Below are positions 16,550 to 27,453 of a DNA stretch of 64,000 bases, in pieces. The translations under genes and the position numbers were made by a program. The stretch's first letter is position 1. Each line of letters begins with the position of its first letter. The notes under the pieces were generated by a model that was not told where the DNA came from, did not search any database, and worked only from the letters and a program-made list of their open reading frames with translations. The DNA comes from Blastomonas ursincola (GTDB taxonomy: Bacteria; Pseudomonadota; Alphaproteobacteria; Sphingomonadales; Sphingomonadaceae), in NCBI RefSeq assembly GCF_013607875.1, contig NZ_VDES01000002.1:977122-1041121 (forward strand). Reading direction: 5' to 3'.

Positions 16550-18943
16550 TCAGAATTTCGCCGCGACCTGAACGCCGTAGAGGCGCGGTTCGCCCGCGAT
16601 GAAGGTCGCGGTGCCGAATGCGCCGCCGGTATTGCCCGCGTCGATCAGATAATCCTCGTTGGTGAGGTTGCGGGCAAAGGCGGTGATTTCGTAGCGGCCC
16701 TCGTCGAAGCGGACGCCTGCGCGCGCGTTGATCAGCAGATAGCCGTTCTCGCTCAGCCGCTCGCTGTTCGGGATTTCGAAGAACTGCTTGCTCGAATAGG
16801 TCACCGTCGGGAAGAAGAACAGCTCGGCGCTGTCGCCCACCGGCAGCGTCACGTCGATGCCCGCGGCCGCCTTGTGCTTGGATTGCAGGCGGAACCGATT
16901 GTCCTGGAACGCCGGATTGGGCGATTCGATCTTGGCATCAATATAGGCATAGTTGGCGAACAGGCGGACGTTGTCGCCGATCCGCAGCGCGCCTTCGACT
17001 TCCACGCCGAAATTGCCGGCATTGCCCGCGTTGACCGGCACGGTCTGGCCCTGCTGGTTGAAGAAGCTGGTCTGGAAGTTGGAATAATCCTGGTAGAAGG
17101 CGCCGATCGAGCCCGAGAACCCACCGAACGTCGCCTTGACGCCGCCCTCGTAGTTCCAGATCTTTTCTTCTGCCACGAGCGTGAAATTGGGCACCGGCCC
17201 AGCCGCCGTCGCGCTGGCGCTGAGGTTCAGCACCGGCGAGCGGCGACCCTTGGAGATGGTGGCGTAGACGTTGACCTGGTCGGTGACCCGATACAGGGCA
17301 TTGAAGCGCGGCAGCCACGCATCGAAATTGTCGCGGACGCGGAACACCTGGCCTGCGGTGTCGACCGCGCCGAGCAGCGAGACGCCGCGCACACCCAATG
17401 AGGCGAAGATCTGGCTGCCGGGCTGCACGGCCGTATAGGTCGACGCGCGCTCCTCGTAGAGATAGCGCACGCCCGCCGACAGTTCGAACCGGTCGGAAAT
17501 GTCGAAGGTCAGATCGGCAAAGGCCGAATAGACCGTGTTCTTGCCGCCATTGGTGAAGGTGCTGCTATAGGGCAGCACCGTCGCCGCGCCGCGCGTCAGG
17601 ATCGCGGTGGCATTGCGCGCCGGATTCGGGCTGTTGAGCGCGGCGCAAGTCGAGGCGCCGAGCACGCCGAGCGCTGCAGCGACGTTGTTGCGCACCGGCG
17701 CAAAGGCAGGGAACGGCGCGCAGCTGATATAGGTGCCTTCATCGGTCAGGAACGGCACGGCCTGCGTGCCCTCTTCATGAAACACGTTGAAGCCGAAAAA
17801 GCCGCGCAGCCGGTCGCTGTCATAGGCGAAGCGGGTCTCGTGGCTCATCTGTTCGCCCTGTGCGTCCTCGGCAAATTCCAGAAAGAACAGCGCGGTGCCG
17901 TCGGCATCGAAGGTCTCGAGGCTGTCGAACTTGCGATAGCCGGTGATCGAGGTCAGCGACCATCCGCCGCCCATCGGGGTCTGGAAGGTCACGCTGGCAT
18001 CATAGACCTCGCGGTTCAGACCCAGCTTGGGCAGGCCCAGGATCGCTCGGCTGAGATCGGCGGGCGCGCCGCCCAGTTCGGCGAAGGTGAACGGGCTGGT
18101 GGTGCCGCCGGTGGGCGCGATCGAACCGGACTTAAACGCGGTGCCGGGGTTGCGCTGCTGCTCGTAGTTGAACACGAAGTCCATCGTGCTCTCGGCGGTC
18201 GGCCAGATGCGCAGCGATCCGCGAATGGCGAACTGGTCGATGCCGTTCAGGTCCGCCTGGTTGTTCGCCGTGGTGCGCGCCGAGGTGGTGCCGGGCTCGC
18301 CCGCGATGTTGCGGACATAGCCGTCGCGCTTCTTGTACGATGCGGCGATGCGCCCGGCGATCCTGTCGTTGCCGACATTGATCATCGCGCGGCCCTCATA
18401 AAGGTTGAAATTGCCGTAGCTGCCGCGCAGGTCGGCCGAAAAGCCCGGCTCGGGCTTGGCGGTGATCACCGAGATCGCGCCGATCGTCGCGGCGGTGCCG
18501 AACAGCGTCGCCTGCGGGCCCTTCACCACCTCGACCCGGTCAATGTCGAATAGGTCGAAATACGATCCGCGCGAGCGCGAGACGTCGATGCCGTTGAGAT
18601 AGATGGTCACGCGCGGCGCGATCTGCGCGCTGCCCGAATCAGAGGTGATGCCGCGGATGACGAACCCCGGATTGTTCGCGCTCTGCTCCTGGATGTTGAG
18701 GCCGGGAATATAGGCGGACAGTTCGTCGAACTCGTCGATGCCGATCTTGTCCATTTGCTCGCCGTTGATGGCAGAGACGGTCAGCGGCACGTCCTGGATC
18801 GACTGCTCGCGCTTCTGCGCGGTGACGATGATGGTGTTGTCGCTGCCGCTCTCGGCATCGGCCTGATCCTGGGCGAGGGCAGGGCTGGCCGACAGGGCGA
18901 TGGCGAGCGAGAGCATCGAGACGCGAAGGGGGAAACGGGGCAT
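16550..18943 (-). CDS. TonB-dependent outer membrane receptor
   Basis: This 797-residue protein has a signal peptide (MPRFPLRVSMLSLAIALSAS, cut after PALAQ), a TonB-box-like segment (NTIIVTAQKREQSIQDVPL), a plug domain (about residues 45-165, with RGITSDSGSAQIAPRVTIYL and VEVVKGPQATLFG) and a beta-barrel ending in a terminal Phe (YGVQVAAKF). It takes up a scarce substrate across the outer membrane using TonB energy; siderophores and carbohydrates are both possible for this subgroup. No substrate-specific enzyme lies beside it. The ATG at 18943 places the signal peptide at the N terminus. Confidence 0.92.
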   Translation of the reverse strand: MPRFPLRVSMLSLAIALSASPALAQDQADAESGSDNTIIVTAQKREQSIQDVPLTVSAINGEQMDKIGIDEFDELSAYIPGLNIQEQSANNPGFVIRGITSDSGSAQIAPRVTIYLNGIDVSRSRGSYFDLFDIDRVEVVKGPQATLFGTAATIGAISVITAKPEPGFSADLRGSYGNFNLYEGRAMINVGNDRIAGRIAASYKKRDGYVRNIAGEPGTTSARTTANNQADLNGIDQFAIRGSLRIWPTAESTMDFVFNYEQQRNPGTAFKSGSIAPTGGTTSPFTFAELGGAPADLSRAILGLPKLGLNREVYDASVTFQTPMGGGWSLTSITGYRKFDSLETFDADGTALFFLEFAEDAQGEQMSHETRFAYDSDRLRGFFGFNVFHEEGTQAVPFLTDEGTYISCAPFPAFAPVRNNVAAALGVLGASTCAALNSPNPARNATAILTRGAATVLPYSSTFTNGGKNTVYSAFADLTFDISDRFELSAGVRYLYEERASTYTAVQPGSQIFASLGVRGVSLLGAVDTAGQVFRVRDNFDAWLPRFNALYRVTDQVNVYATISKGRRSPVLNLSASATAAGPVPNFTLVAEEKIWNYEGGVKATFGGFSGSIGAFYQDYSNFQTSFFNQQGQTVPVNAGNAGNFGVEVEGALRIGDNVRLFANYAYIDAKIESPNPAFQDNRFRLQSKHKAAAGIDVTLPVGDSAELFFFPTVTYSSKQFFEIPNSERLSENGYLLINARAGVRFDEGRYEITAFARNLTNEDYLIDAGNTGGAFGTATFIAGEPRLYGVQVAAKF

Positions 18944-19090
18944 TGCGCATGTCCTCAGATTGAGTGGAATGCGCGCCCTCTGCATCCGAGCGGCGTCTTT
19001 TGTGCGTCGCAACAATTACAGATTGATGGCGTTTCGGAATTCGTTTTGTAACATCGCGACAATCGTCCGGCGGACGCGACGGAAGGTGCT

Positions 19091-19468
19091 CTAGTTCAGT
19101 CGTTTGCGAGCGCGAAGCTGCTTGCTGATGGGAAACAGCACAAGGGCTGGCACCCAGACCACTGCCCATAGCACCGCGAACAGCGCGATCTCGTTCAGAT
19201 CGTTATGCAACAGCAACCGGGGGCTGTGGAACAGATAGGTTCCCCAGCATTTGCGGCGGCATTCGATGCCATAGGCTTCCGGCCAGCCGGTCACGTCCGA
19301 GAAATGCAGGTACAGCGCGAGCTCTATCGCGCCCAGCCCGGCCAGTCCTGCCACCATCAGAGCCACTTGCATCCAAGACAGCTTGACGGCGGCGGTCTCT
19401 CCGGGCGGACCGGACGATGCACGATCGCGGGTTTCCGAATCTGGCGGCGGACTGTCCGGTGCCTCCAT
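19091..19468 (-). CDS. Hypothetical membrane protein with two transmembrane helices
   Basis: This 125-residue protein has a Pro/Ser-rich soluble N terminus, a first helix at about residues 32-55 (VALMVAGLAGLGAIELALYL), a loop with two Cys (IECRRKCWG) and a second helix at about residues 92-115 (ALFAVLWAVVWVPALVLF), ending in a basic tail RARKRLN. It lies 25 bases downstream of the aldo/keto reductase gene on the same strand. No family was recognised. Confidence 0.6.
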   Translation of the reverse strand: MEAPDSPPPDSETRDRASSGPPGETAAVKLSWMQVALMVAGLAGLGAIELALYLHFSDVTGWPEAYGIECRRKCWGTYLFHSPRLLLHNDLNEIALFAVLWAVVWVPALVLFPISKQLRARKRLN

Positions 19469-19493
19469 CGACCGATCCCGCGCGCGAATGGGC

Positions 19494-21700
<2,207 letters not shown>

Positions 21701-21776
21701 TCAGTCAGGGCCCTTGTATCTTCATGATTCTGTTTGGTTTGCGATCCTGATTTCTTATGAACACGGATTGCGCGAT

Positions 21777-21869
21777 CCGTCACCCTGAACTTGAATCCGG
21801 GCCCATTTCGCCTCTCGCGGCTTCGGCTGCGGGGGCACGATGGATGCTGGAACGGGTCCAGCATGACGG
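21777..21869. repeat. REP-like imperfect inverted repeat upstream of glmM
   Basis: The stretch begins CCGTCACCCTGAACTTGAAT and ends with a complementary arm (ATGGATGCTGGAACGGGTCC, then AGCATGACGG). The layout of CGTCA...TGACG ends, a CCTGAACTTG-type core and about 93 bases matches the small palindromic repeats frequent in sphingomonad intergenic regions. It lies between the divergent symporter and glmM genes. Confidence 0.6.
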
Positions 21870-21953
21870 GATTTGACATGACCGCTGGCGACAGAGTTGG
21901 CAAGTCCCGGCCCAATCCGCTAAGCCGCGAAAAAACCAGGCAGGGGTTCACGC

Positions 21954-23297
21954 GTGACACGCAAGTTTTTCGGCACCGACGGTATCAGGGGACGCACCAA
22001 TCAGGGTTTCATGACCGCAGCCATGGCGATGGCGGTAGGCCAGGCCGCAGGCGCGCATTTCCTGCGCGGCAGCCACAAGCACCGCGTCGTCATCGGCAAG
22101 GATACCCGGCTTTCGGGTTACATGATGGAAAATGCGCTGGTCGCGGGCTTTACCAGCGTCGGCATGGATGTGGTGCTGGTGGGCCCGATGCCGACCCCTG
22201 CGGTCGCATTGCTCACCCGATCGATGCGCGCGGACCTTGGCGTGATGATCTCGGCCAGCCACAACCCGTTCCAGGATAATGGCATAAAGCTGTTCGGCCC
22301 CGATGGCTTCAAGCTCTCCGACGAGGACGAGATGCAGATCGAGGCGATGCTCGAAGCGGGCAATCCGCAGCTCGCCGCCTCCGAAGCGATCGGCCGCGCC
22401 CGCCGGATCGAGGATGCGCGCGGCCGCTATATCCACGCGGTCAAGGCCTCGCTGCCCGATCAGGTGCGCCTGGACGGCCTCAAGATCGTCGTCGATTGCG
22501 CGCATGGCGCCGCCTATCAGGTCGCGCCCTCGGCCTTCTGGGAACTGGGCGCGGAGGTGATCGCGATCGGCGTCAATCCCAACGGGCTCAACATCAACGA
22601 CCGCGTCGGTTCCACCCATGTCGAGGCGATGCAGGAGCGGGTCGTTGCCTCGGGCGCGGATATCGGCATCGCGCTCGATGGCGATGCCGACCGGCTGATC
22701 GTGGTCGACGAGAAAGGCACCATCGTCGATGGCGACCAGATCATGGCGCTGATCGGCGGCAGCTGGGCGCGCCAAGGGCGGCTGCGCGGCGGCGGCGTGG
22801 TCGCGACGGTGATGTCGAACCTGGGGCTGGAACGCTATCTCAAGGGCCAGGGGCTCGAACTCGTCCGCACCAAGGTGGGCGACCGCTATGTGCTCGGCGC
22901 GATGCGCGCGGGCGGTTACAATGTCGGCGGCGAACAATCGGGGCACATGATCCTGACCGACCATGCCACCACCGGCGATGGCACGGTCGCCGCGCTGCAG
23001 GTGCTGGCCGAGCTGGTACGCGAGGGCAAGCCCGCGAGCGAGCTGCTCCATCTGTTCGATCCGGTGCCGCAGCTGCTCAAGAATGTGCGCTTCTCGGGCG
23101 GCAAGCCGCTCGAAAACCCCAAGGTGCAGAAGGTCATTGCCGATGCCGATGAGGAACTGCGGGGCAAGGGGCGGCTGGTGATCCGGCCCTCTGGCACCGA
23201 GCCCGTCATCCGCGTGATGGCCGAAGGCGACGATGCCGCGCAGGTCGAGGCGGTGGTCGACCGCATCTGCGCAGTCGTGGCGGAGGTGGCGCTCTGA
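21954..23297 (+). CDS. glmM: Phosphoglucosamine mutase
   Basis: This 447-residue enzyme converts glucosamine-6-phosphate to glucosamine-1-phosphate for UDP-GlcNAc synthesis (peptidoglycan and lipid A). It starts at a GTG and reads [15 protein letters not shown]. The catalytic phosphoserine lies in [20 protein letters not shown]; the metal-binding loop is [11 protein letters not shown]; the sugar-specific [12 protein letters not shown] and phosphate-binding [15 protein letters not shown] motifs are intact. Its stop overlaps the start of the DUF1272 gene by one base. Confidence 0.96.
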   Translation: MTRKFFGTDGIRGRTNQGFMTAAMAMAVGQAAGAHFLRGSHKHRVVIGKDTRLSGYMMENALVAGFTSVGMDVVLVGPMPTPAVALLTRSMRADLGVMISASHNPFQDNGIKLFGPDGFKLSDEDEMQIEAMLEAGNPQLAASEAIGRARRIEDARGRYIHAVKASLPDQVRLDGLKIVVDCAHGAAYQVAPSAFWELGAEVIAIGVNPNGLNINDRVGSTHVEAMQERVVASGADIGIALDGDADRLIVVDEKGTIVDGDQIMALIGGSWARQGRLRGGGVVATVMSNLGLERYLKGQGLELVRTKVGDRYVLGAMRAGGYNVGGEQSGHMILTDHATTGDGTVAALQVLAELVREGKPASELLHLFDPVPQLLKNVRFSGGKPLENPKVQKVIADADEELRGKGRLVIRPSGTEPVIRVMAEGDDAAQVEAVVDRICAVVAEVAL

Positions 23298-23527
23298 TGC
23301 TGGAAATGCGCCCCGATTGCGAACGCTGCGGCGCGGATACGCCTGCGCAGGACCCCGGCGCATTCATCTGCTCGTTCGAATGCACCTTCTGCGCCGAATG
23401 CGCGGAGGAGCTTGACGACCGCTGCCCCAATTGCGGCGGCGAGCTGGTCGACCGCCCGGTACGGTCCAGGAAGCTGCTCGAGAAATTCCCCGGCTCGACC
23501 GTGCGGAAATTCACGCAGCATGGGTGA
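23297..23527 (+). CDS. DUF1272 domain-containing zinc-ribbon-like protein
   Basis: This 76-residue protein has eight cysteines in CERCG, SFECTFCAECAEEL and CPNCGGEL, consistent with one or two zinc sites. It matches the small DUF1272 family by its opening [20 protein letters not shown] and its end, RPVRSRKLLEKFPGS. Its ATG overlaps the glmM TGA (TGATG), so it is translated by coupling. Function is unknown. Confidence 0.88.
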   Translation: MLEMRPDCERCGADTPAQDPGAFICSFECTFCAECAEELDDRCPNCGGELVDRPVRSRKLLEKFPGSTVRKFTQHG

Positions 23528-23548
23528 GCTTGCCCTGCACACCCCTTC

Positions 23549-23625
23549 CGTTTGTCCCGAGCGTAGTCGAGGGACGTGATCGTAAAGGGTCGTGCTGGGT
23601 CCCTCGACTTCGCTCGGGACAAACG
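23549..23625. repeat. Palindromic repeat (CCCGAGCGAAGTCGAGGGAC family), copy 1
   Basis: Two 27-base arms (CGTTTGTCCCGAGCG... at 23549-23575 and its complement at 23599-23625) differ at one base and enclose a 23-base loop. The copy sits between the DUF1272 gene and thiD and ends 11 bases before the thiD start. A second copy with perfect 20-base arms is inside mtaB. Confidence 0.85.
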
Positions 23626-23636
23626 GATGTAGGTAT

Positions 23637-24782
23637 ATGACTGATCAAGCGCGCATCCTGACCATCGCAGGCTCCGATTCCGGTGGCGGCGCGGGCATTC
23701 AGGCGGATATCAAGACCATCACCATGCTGGGCGGCCATGCGATGACCGCGATCACCGCGATCACCGCGCAGAATTCGCGCGGGGTCGATGCGGTGCAGGT
23801 GCTCGAGACCGCCATGGTCATCGCGCAGATCGACGCGGTGGCGCGCGATTTCGGGCTCGATGCGATCAAGATCGGCATGCTGGGCTCGCCCGCGATCGCC
23901 GAGGCACTCGCCGACTGGCTTGTCGCGCATCCCGGCATTCCTGTCATCTTTGATCCGGTGATGATCGCCTCTAGCGGGGCGGTGCTGGCGGACGAAGCCA
24001 CCATTACGGCGTTCAGGCGGCTGATGGCCTGCGCCACGCTCGTCACGCCGAACCTGCCCGAGCTCGAGGCGCTGGGCGGCGAGGCGGCGGTGCTGGAACT
24101 TGCGCCCGCGCTGCTGGTCAAGGGCGGCCATGCGGGGGGCGATACCGTCACCGACCGGCTGGTGACGCGCGAGGGCGAGGTCGCGCGCTGGAGCGATCCG
24201 CGGATCGACAGCCCGCACAGCCATGGCACCGGTTGCACGCTCTCCATTGCGATCGCGACGCTGCTGGGGCAGGGCGTGCCGATGGAAGCCGCGATCGAGC
24301 GCGCGCGCCGGTTCGTGCGGCTGGCGCTGCGCGATGCGCCGGGGCTGGTCGCCAGCAACGGCCCGATGGGGCACCAGCGCGTGCGCAACGATGCGCTTGC
24401 CCCCGGCTGGCATCTCAACCAGGTGACGCTGGGCGCGACCGATTATGCCGCCTCGGTCACCTTCTACCGCGCGCTGGGTCTCACCCAGATCGTCGACAGT
24501 CCGGACAATGGCTATGCCCGGTTCGAGGCGGACAACGGCGCGACGCTCTCGATCCATGTCGGCGAGGCGGTCGGCGGTGCGATGGTCTATCTCGAATGCG
24601 CCGATCTCGACGCGCGCGTCGCGGCGCTCGCCTCGGAAGGCTTCGCCATTGATCAAGACCCAATCGACGAGAGCTGGGGATGGCGCGAGGCGCGGCTGAG
24701 CGACCCGGCGGGTAATGTGCTGTGCCTCTATTTCGGCGGCGAGAACCGGCGCTATCCTCCCTGGCGGATCGCAACCGAATGA
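23637..24782 (+). CDS. thiD: Hydroxymethylpyrimidine (phosphate) kinase fused to a VOC/glyoxalase-like domain
   Basis: Residues 1 to about 255 are a ThiD kinase, which phosphorylates HMP and HMP-P for thiamine synthesis: TIAGSDSGGGAGIQADIKT, IKIGMLGSPAIAEAL, VIFDPVMIASSGA, ALLVKGGHAGG and the anion hole SHGTGCTLSIAIA. From about residue 257 (WHLNQVTLGATDYAASVTFY) to the end is a VOC-superfamily module ending RLSDPAGNVLCLYF, like glyoxalase/bleomycin-resistance proteins. Kinases of this family are normally about 260 residues; this one is 381. The role of the VOC part is unknown. The ATG at 23637 is just downstream of a palindromic repeat. Confidence 0.9.
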   Translation: MTDQARILTIAGSDSGGGAGIQADIKTITMLGGHAMTAITAITAQNSRGVDAVQVLETAMVIAQIDAVARDFGLDAIKIGMLGSPAIAEALADWLVAHPGIPVIFDPVMIASSGAVLADEATITAFRRLMACATLVTPNLPELEALGGEAAVLELAPALLVKGGHAGGDTVTDRLVTREGEVARWSDPRIDSPHSHGTGCTLSIAIATLLGQGVPMEAAIERARRFVRLALRDAPGLVASNGPMGHQRVRNDALAPGWHLNQVTLGATDYAASVTFYRALGLTQIVDSPDNGYARFEADNGATLSIHVGEAVGGAMVYLECADLDARVAALASEGFAIDQDPIDESWGWREARLSDPAGNVLCLYFGGENRRYPPWRIATE

Positions 24783-24895
24783 GGTGCTTCCCGTAATTGC
24801 GGCAACCCCGCGCATTGGCCCTTTACCCGGCTACGCAATTGCCCATATGCGTTGCGGCAATCGTTCCAACGCTTTTCCAAAACAGGAGATGACCC

Positions 24896-25519
24896 ATGGC
24901 TTTCGTGCTTCCCCCGCTCCCCTTTGACAAGACCGCCTTTGGCGACGTGATGTCGGCGGAAACCTTCGACTATCACCACGGCAAGCATCACAATGCCTAT
25001 GTCGGCAAGGCGAACGACATGGTGAAGGGCACCGACCTGGAAGGCGCGAGCCTCTCCAAGGTGATCGTCGCCGCGAAGGAAAAGGGCAACAAGGGCCTGT
25101 TCAACAACGCCGCGCAGATCTGGAACCACACCTTCTTCTGGCACTGCCTCAGCCCCGAAGGCCAGTCGATCCCCGGCTCGCTCGAAGAGCGCATCAAGGC
25201 CGATTTCGGCTCGGTCGCCGATTTCAAGGACAAGCTGAAGGCCGAAGCCGTCGGCCATTTCGGCAGCGGCTGGGCCTGGCTGGTGCTCAACGGCGACAAG
25301 CTGGAAATCACCTCGCTGCACGACGCGGACTCGCCGGTCGCGCACGACGGCATGAAGCCGCTGCTGACGCTCGATGTGTGGGAACACGCCTATTATATCG
25401 ACTATCGCAACGCCCGCCCGGATTACCTGTCGACGGTGCTCGACAAGGCGATCAACTGGGAATTCGTCGCGCAGAATCTCGACGGCAAGGGTACTGAAAG
25501 GGCTGACCAGGAAGGTTGA
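24896..25519 (+). CDS. sodB: Superoxide dismutase (Fe type)
   Basis: This 207-residue cytosolic enzyme disproportionates superoxide. It begins MAFVLPPLPFDKTAFGDVMS and carries FDYHHGKHHNAYV, AAQIWNHTFFWHCL, FGSGWAWLVL and the signature DVWEHAYYIDYRNARPDYL, giving the His, His, Asp and His metal ligands. The spacing and FNNAAQIWNHTFFW favour iron over manganese. It stands alone with its own terminator. Confidence 0.96.
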   Translation: MAFVLPPLPFDKTAFGDVMSAETFDYHHGKHHNAYVGKANDMVKGTDLEGASLSKVIVAAKEKGNKGLFNNAAQIWNHTFFWHCLSPEGQSIPGSLEERIKADFGSVADFKDKLKAEAVGHFGSGWAWLVLNGDKLEITSLHDADSPVAHDGMKPLLTLDVWEHAYYIDYRNARPDYLSTVLDKAINWEFVAQNLDGKGTERADQEG

Positions 25520-25576
25520 TAACCCAGATGTCATGGCCTGGCTTGCTTCATCGACCGCAAGCCAGGCCGGGAATTG

Positions 25577-25610
25577 AGCGGGGCTACGATGATGTCGCGG
25601 CCCCGCTTTT
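25577..25610 (+). terminator. Terminator of sodB
   Basis: An 8-bp stem (AGCGGGGC with GCCCCGCT) around a 15-base loop is followed by TTTTCGTTT. It lies between the convergent sodB gene and an exported hypothetical gene. Confidence 0.75.
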
Positions 25611-25614
25611 CGTT

Positions 25615-26256
25615 TCAGGGCTTGCCGCTTTCCGGGACATTGTAGGCTACGAACTCATCACCCAGGCACTGGAAGGTCGAGCCGTTTGTCGGTTGCCAGC
25701 TTTCGAGCCGTCCAGATAATCCGGGATAGGATGTGGCCAATTGCTGGCGGGTCGATTCCAGGTCAGACGAAAAACGCATGGCATTGCGCCGTTCTCCGTC
25801 CGCCATCTTCTCGAGCGCGAGCATCTCGAAGTCGCCGATATAGGTGACGCTTCCCGGCTCGACGCGAAAGTGCGGCGCGCCAAGACAGAAGACGTCGGTA
25901 TAGGTCATGTTGAACGTCCGGCCTGCCAGCACGTAATCGCCCGCGGGAACAATCGCCACGCGCAGCGCCTTTTCGCCCTTCTTTCCGCCGAACACCGTAT
26001 AGCTGTACGTGATCTTGGTGCCGACCGGCTGGCCCTGCGCGTCCAGCGCGACCTTCCTGGTGGCCGGGTCATAGCGGTAGAACAGGATGCGGTTGTCGCC
26101 CACCATGCCCGGCGCATGGGGACGCAGCACGATCATGGCCTCATTGGCTGCGGGGACCGGTCGTTCGAGTTTCTTCAAATCCACCTGCTCGGTCAGTTGC
26201 GCCATGGCCGGTCCGGCCAGCACAAGGCCGATCAGGGCAATCAGTTCTTTTGCCAT
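25615..26256 (-). CDS. Exported hypothetical protein
   Basis: This 213-residue protein has an N-terminal signal peptide (MAKELIALIGLVLAGPAMAQ). The mature part is mostly beta by appearance, with VLRPHAPGMVGDNRILFYRY, GDYVLAGRTFN and TYIGDFEMLALEKM, and two cysteines. It resembles small proteobacterial envelope proteins of unknown function; I recognise no family with certainty. Its start overlaps the end of the upstream gene by 16 bases, so the two are probably one operon of periplasmic proteins. Confidence 0.72.
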   Translation of the reverse strand: MAKELIALIGLVLAGPAMAQLTEQVDLKKLERPVPAANEAMIVLRPHAPGMVGDNRILFYRYDPATRKVALDAQGQPVGTKITYSYTVFGGKKGEKALRVAIVPAGDYVLAGRTFNMTYTDVFCLGAPHFRVEPGSVTYIGDFEMLALEKMADGERRNAMRFSSDLESTRQQLATSYPGLSGRLESWQPTNGSTFQCLGDEFVAYNVPESGKP

Positions 26257-26714
26257 AGCGCCGGCTCCGCATAGTCGTTGTGCCAGGTGCGCAGCAGACT
26301 GCCGCGCGTCGGCTTTTCGGCGCCGACAAGAATGGCGAGCTCAGCGTTGCGCTCAGCCTGTGGCAAGGCCTTCCACGCCCGGCCCTCCTCGCGCGTCATC
26401 GCATAGAGGTTCCAGCCGCGGATCAGCATGCAGTTCTCCGTGTTGATCCGCTTCTGGTCGCCATCGGCCAGAGCACCGCCAAAGACTGCGGCAAGGCCTC
26501 CGGCCAGGACATCGATGGTGTTGATCTGCGATTCGGCGCCGCTCGCCAGCTTCCGACAGCTTTCGGTTTCGCGCGTCGCAAGTTCGGCAGTTGCTCCGGG
26601 CTTGTTGAAGAAAAAGCCGTTGCCGCGATCGACTTTGGGCGATGCCCAACCCGGTGTCGGCACACACACGACCAAGAGGGATGCAAATATCAAGAGCTTG
26701 TTGGCCATCCTCAT
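26241..26714 (-). CDS. Exported hypothetical protein
   Basis: This 157-residue protein has a signal peptide (MRMANKLLIFASLLVVCVPT, cut near GWA-SP). The mature protein contains two cysteines (TESCRKLA and TENCMLIRGW), which could form a disulfide, and a glycine-rich segment (LAGGLAAVFGGALADGD). The ATG at 26714 or 26708 places the signal at the N terminus; the open frame reaches 26738. It is the first gene of a pair with the exported protein ending at 25615. No known function. Confidence 0.7.
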   Translation of the reverse strand: MRMANKLLIFASLLVVCVPTPGWASPKVDRGNGFFFNKPGATAELATRETESCRKLASGAESQINTIDVLAGGLAAVFGGALADGDQKRINTENCMLIRGWNLYAMTREEGRAWKALPQAERNAELAILVGAEKPTRGSLLRTWHNDYAEPALWQKN

Positions 26715-26793
26715 CATTCCAGCATGATCGCATTGCACCGATCATCGGACCGGCTTGCGATTCCTTGTTGTTCCGAGGCAGCAGCGCGCTCTT

Positions 26794-27453
26794 CTAATCT
26801 TTCGCTTCAGCACCTTCAAGCGCCAGGCCGTGCTTCATCAGCATCGGGATCTGGCTCATCGCGAAGAGGAAGGACAATGCGGTGACGCCCCAGACCTTGA
26901 CCGTCAGCCAGGTCTCGAAGGTCAGGAACTGGCGCAGTCCCTCGTTGATCAGCGCCATCACCACGAAGAACAGCCCCCAGTTGCGCGAGAGCTTGAGCCA
27001 GCCGGTCTCGTCCAGCCCGTCATACGCCGCTTGCAGCAGATAGCGCAGCAGCGGTTTGCCCATCATCCAGCCGCCGAGCAGCAGCGCGGCAAAGCCCGAA
27101 TAGATGATCGTCGGCTTGATCTGGATGAAGCGTTCGTCGTTGAAATAGACCGTCAGCGCGCCGAAGCCGACGACCAGCACGGCGCTGAGCCACAGCATCG
27201 GCGAGACGCGGCCCAGCCGCCATTTGGACACTGCCACCGCGACGAGGATCGCGACCATGAATGCGAGCGTGCCGTTGATCGCCGCGCGCGTGCTGGCGAG
27301 CGCCGCGCCGTCGCTCTGGGTCAGCTTGAACACCGCGAAGAAGATCAGCAGCGGGCCGAAATCGAGCAGCAGCGGCAACAGGCTGCCTTCGGATTTCTTC
27401 TTCGGCGCGGCCACGGCCTGGGCGGCTGCGGTCTGCGGCATTTCCTCGCTCAC
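26794..27453 (-). CDS. yciB: Inner membrane septation protein YciB/IspZ
   Basis: This 219-residue membrane protein matches the YciB (intracellular septation protein A) family: LLPLLLDFGPLLIFFAVFK, the central FGALTVYFNDERFIQIKPTI and the end FLFAMSQIPMLMKHGL. About six helices are visible. It has a role in cell envelope synthesis and division. Its ATG overlaps the ftsY stop by four bases, so it is the last gene of the dapF-mtaB-ftsY-yciB operon. Confidence 0.92.
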   Translation of the reverse strand: MSEEMPQTAAAQAVAAPKKKSEGSLLPLLLDFGPLLIFFAVFKLTQSDGAALASTRAAINGTLAFMVAILVAVAVSKWRLGRVSPMLWLSAVLVVGFGALTVYFNDERFIQIKPTIIYSGFAALLLGGWMMGKPLLRYLLQAAYDGLDETGWLKLSRNWGLFFVVMALINEGLRQFLTFETWLTVKVWGVTALSFLFAMSQIPMLMKHGLALEGAEAKD

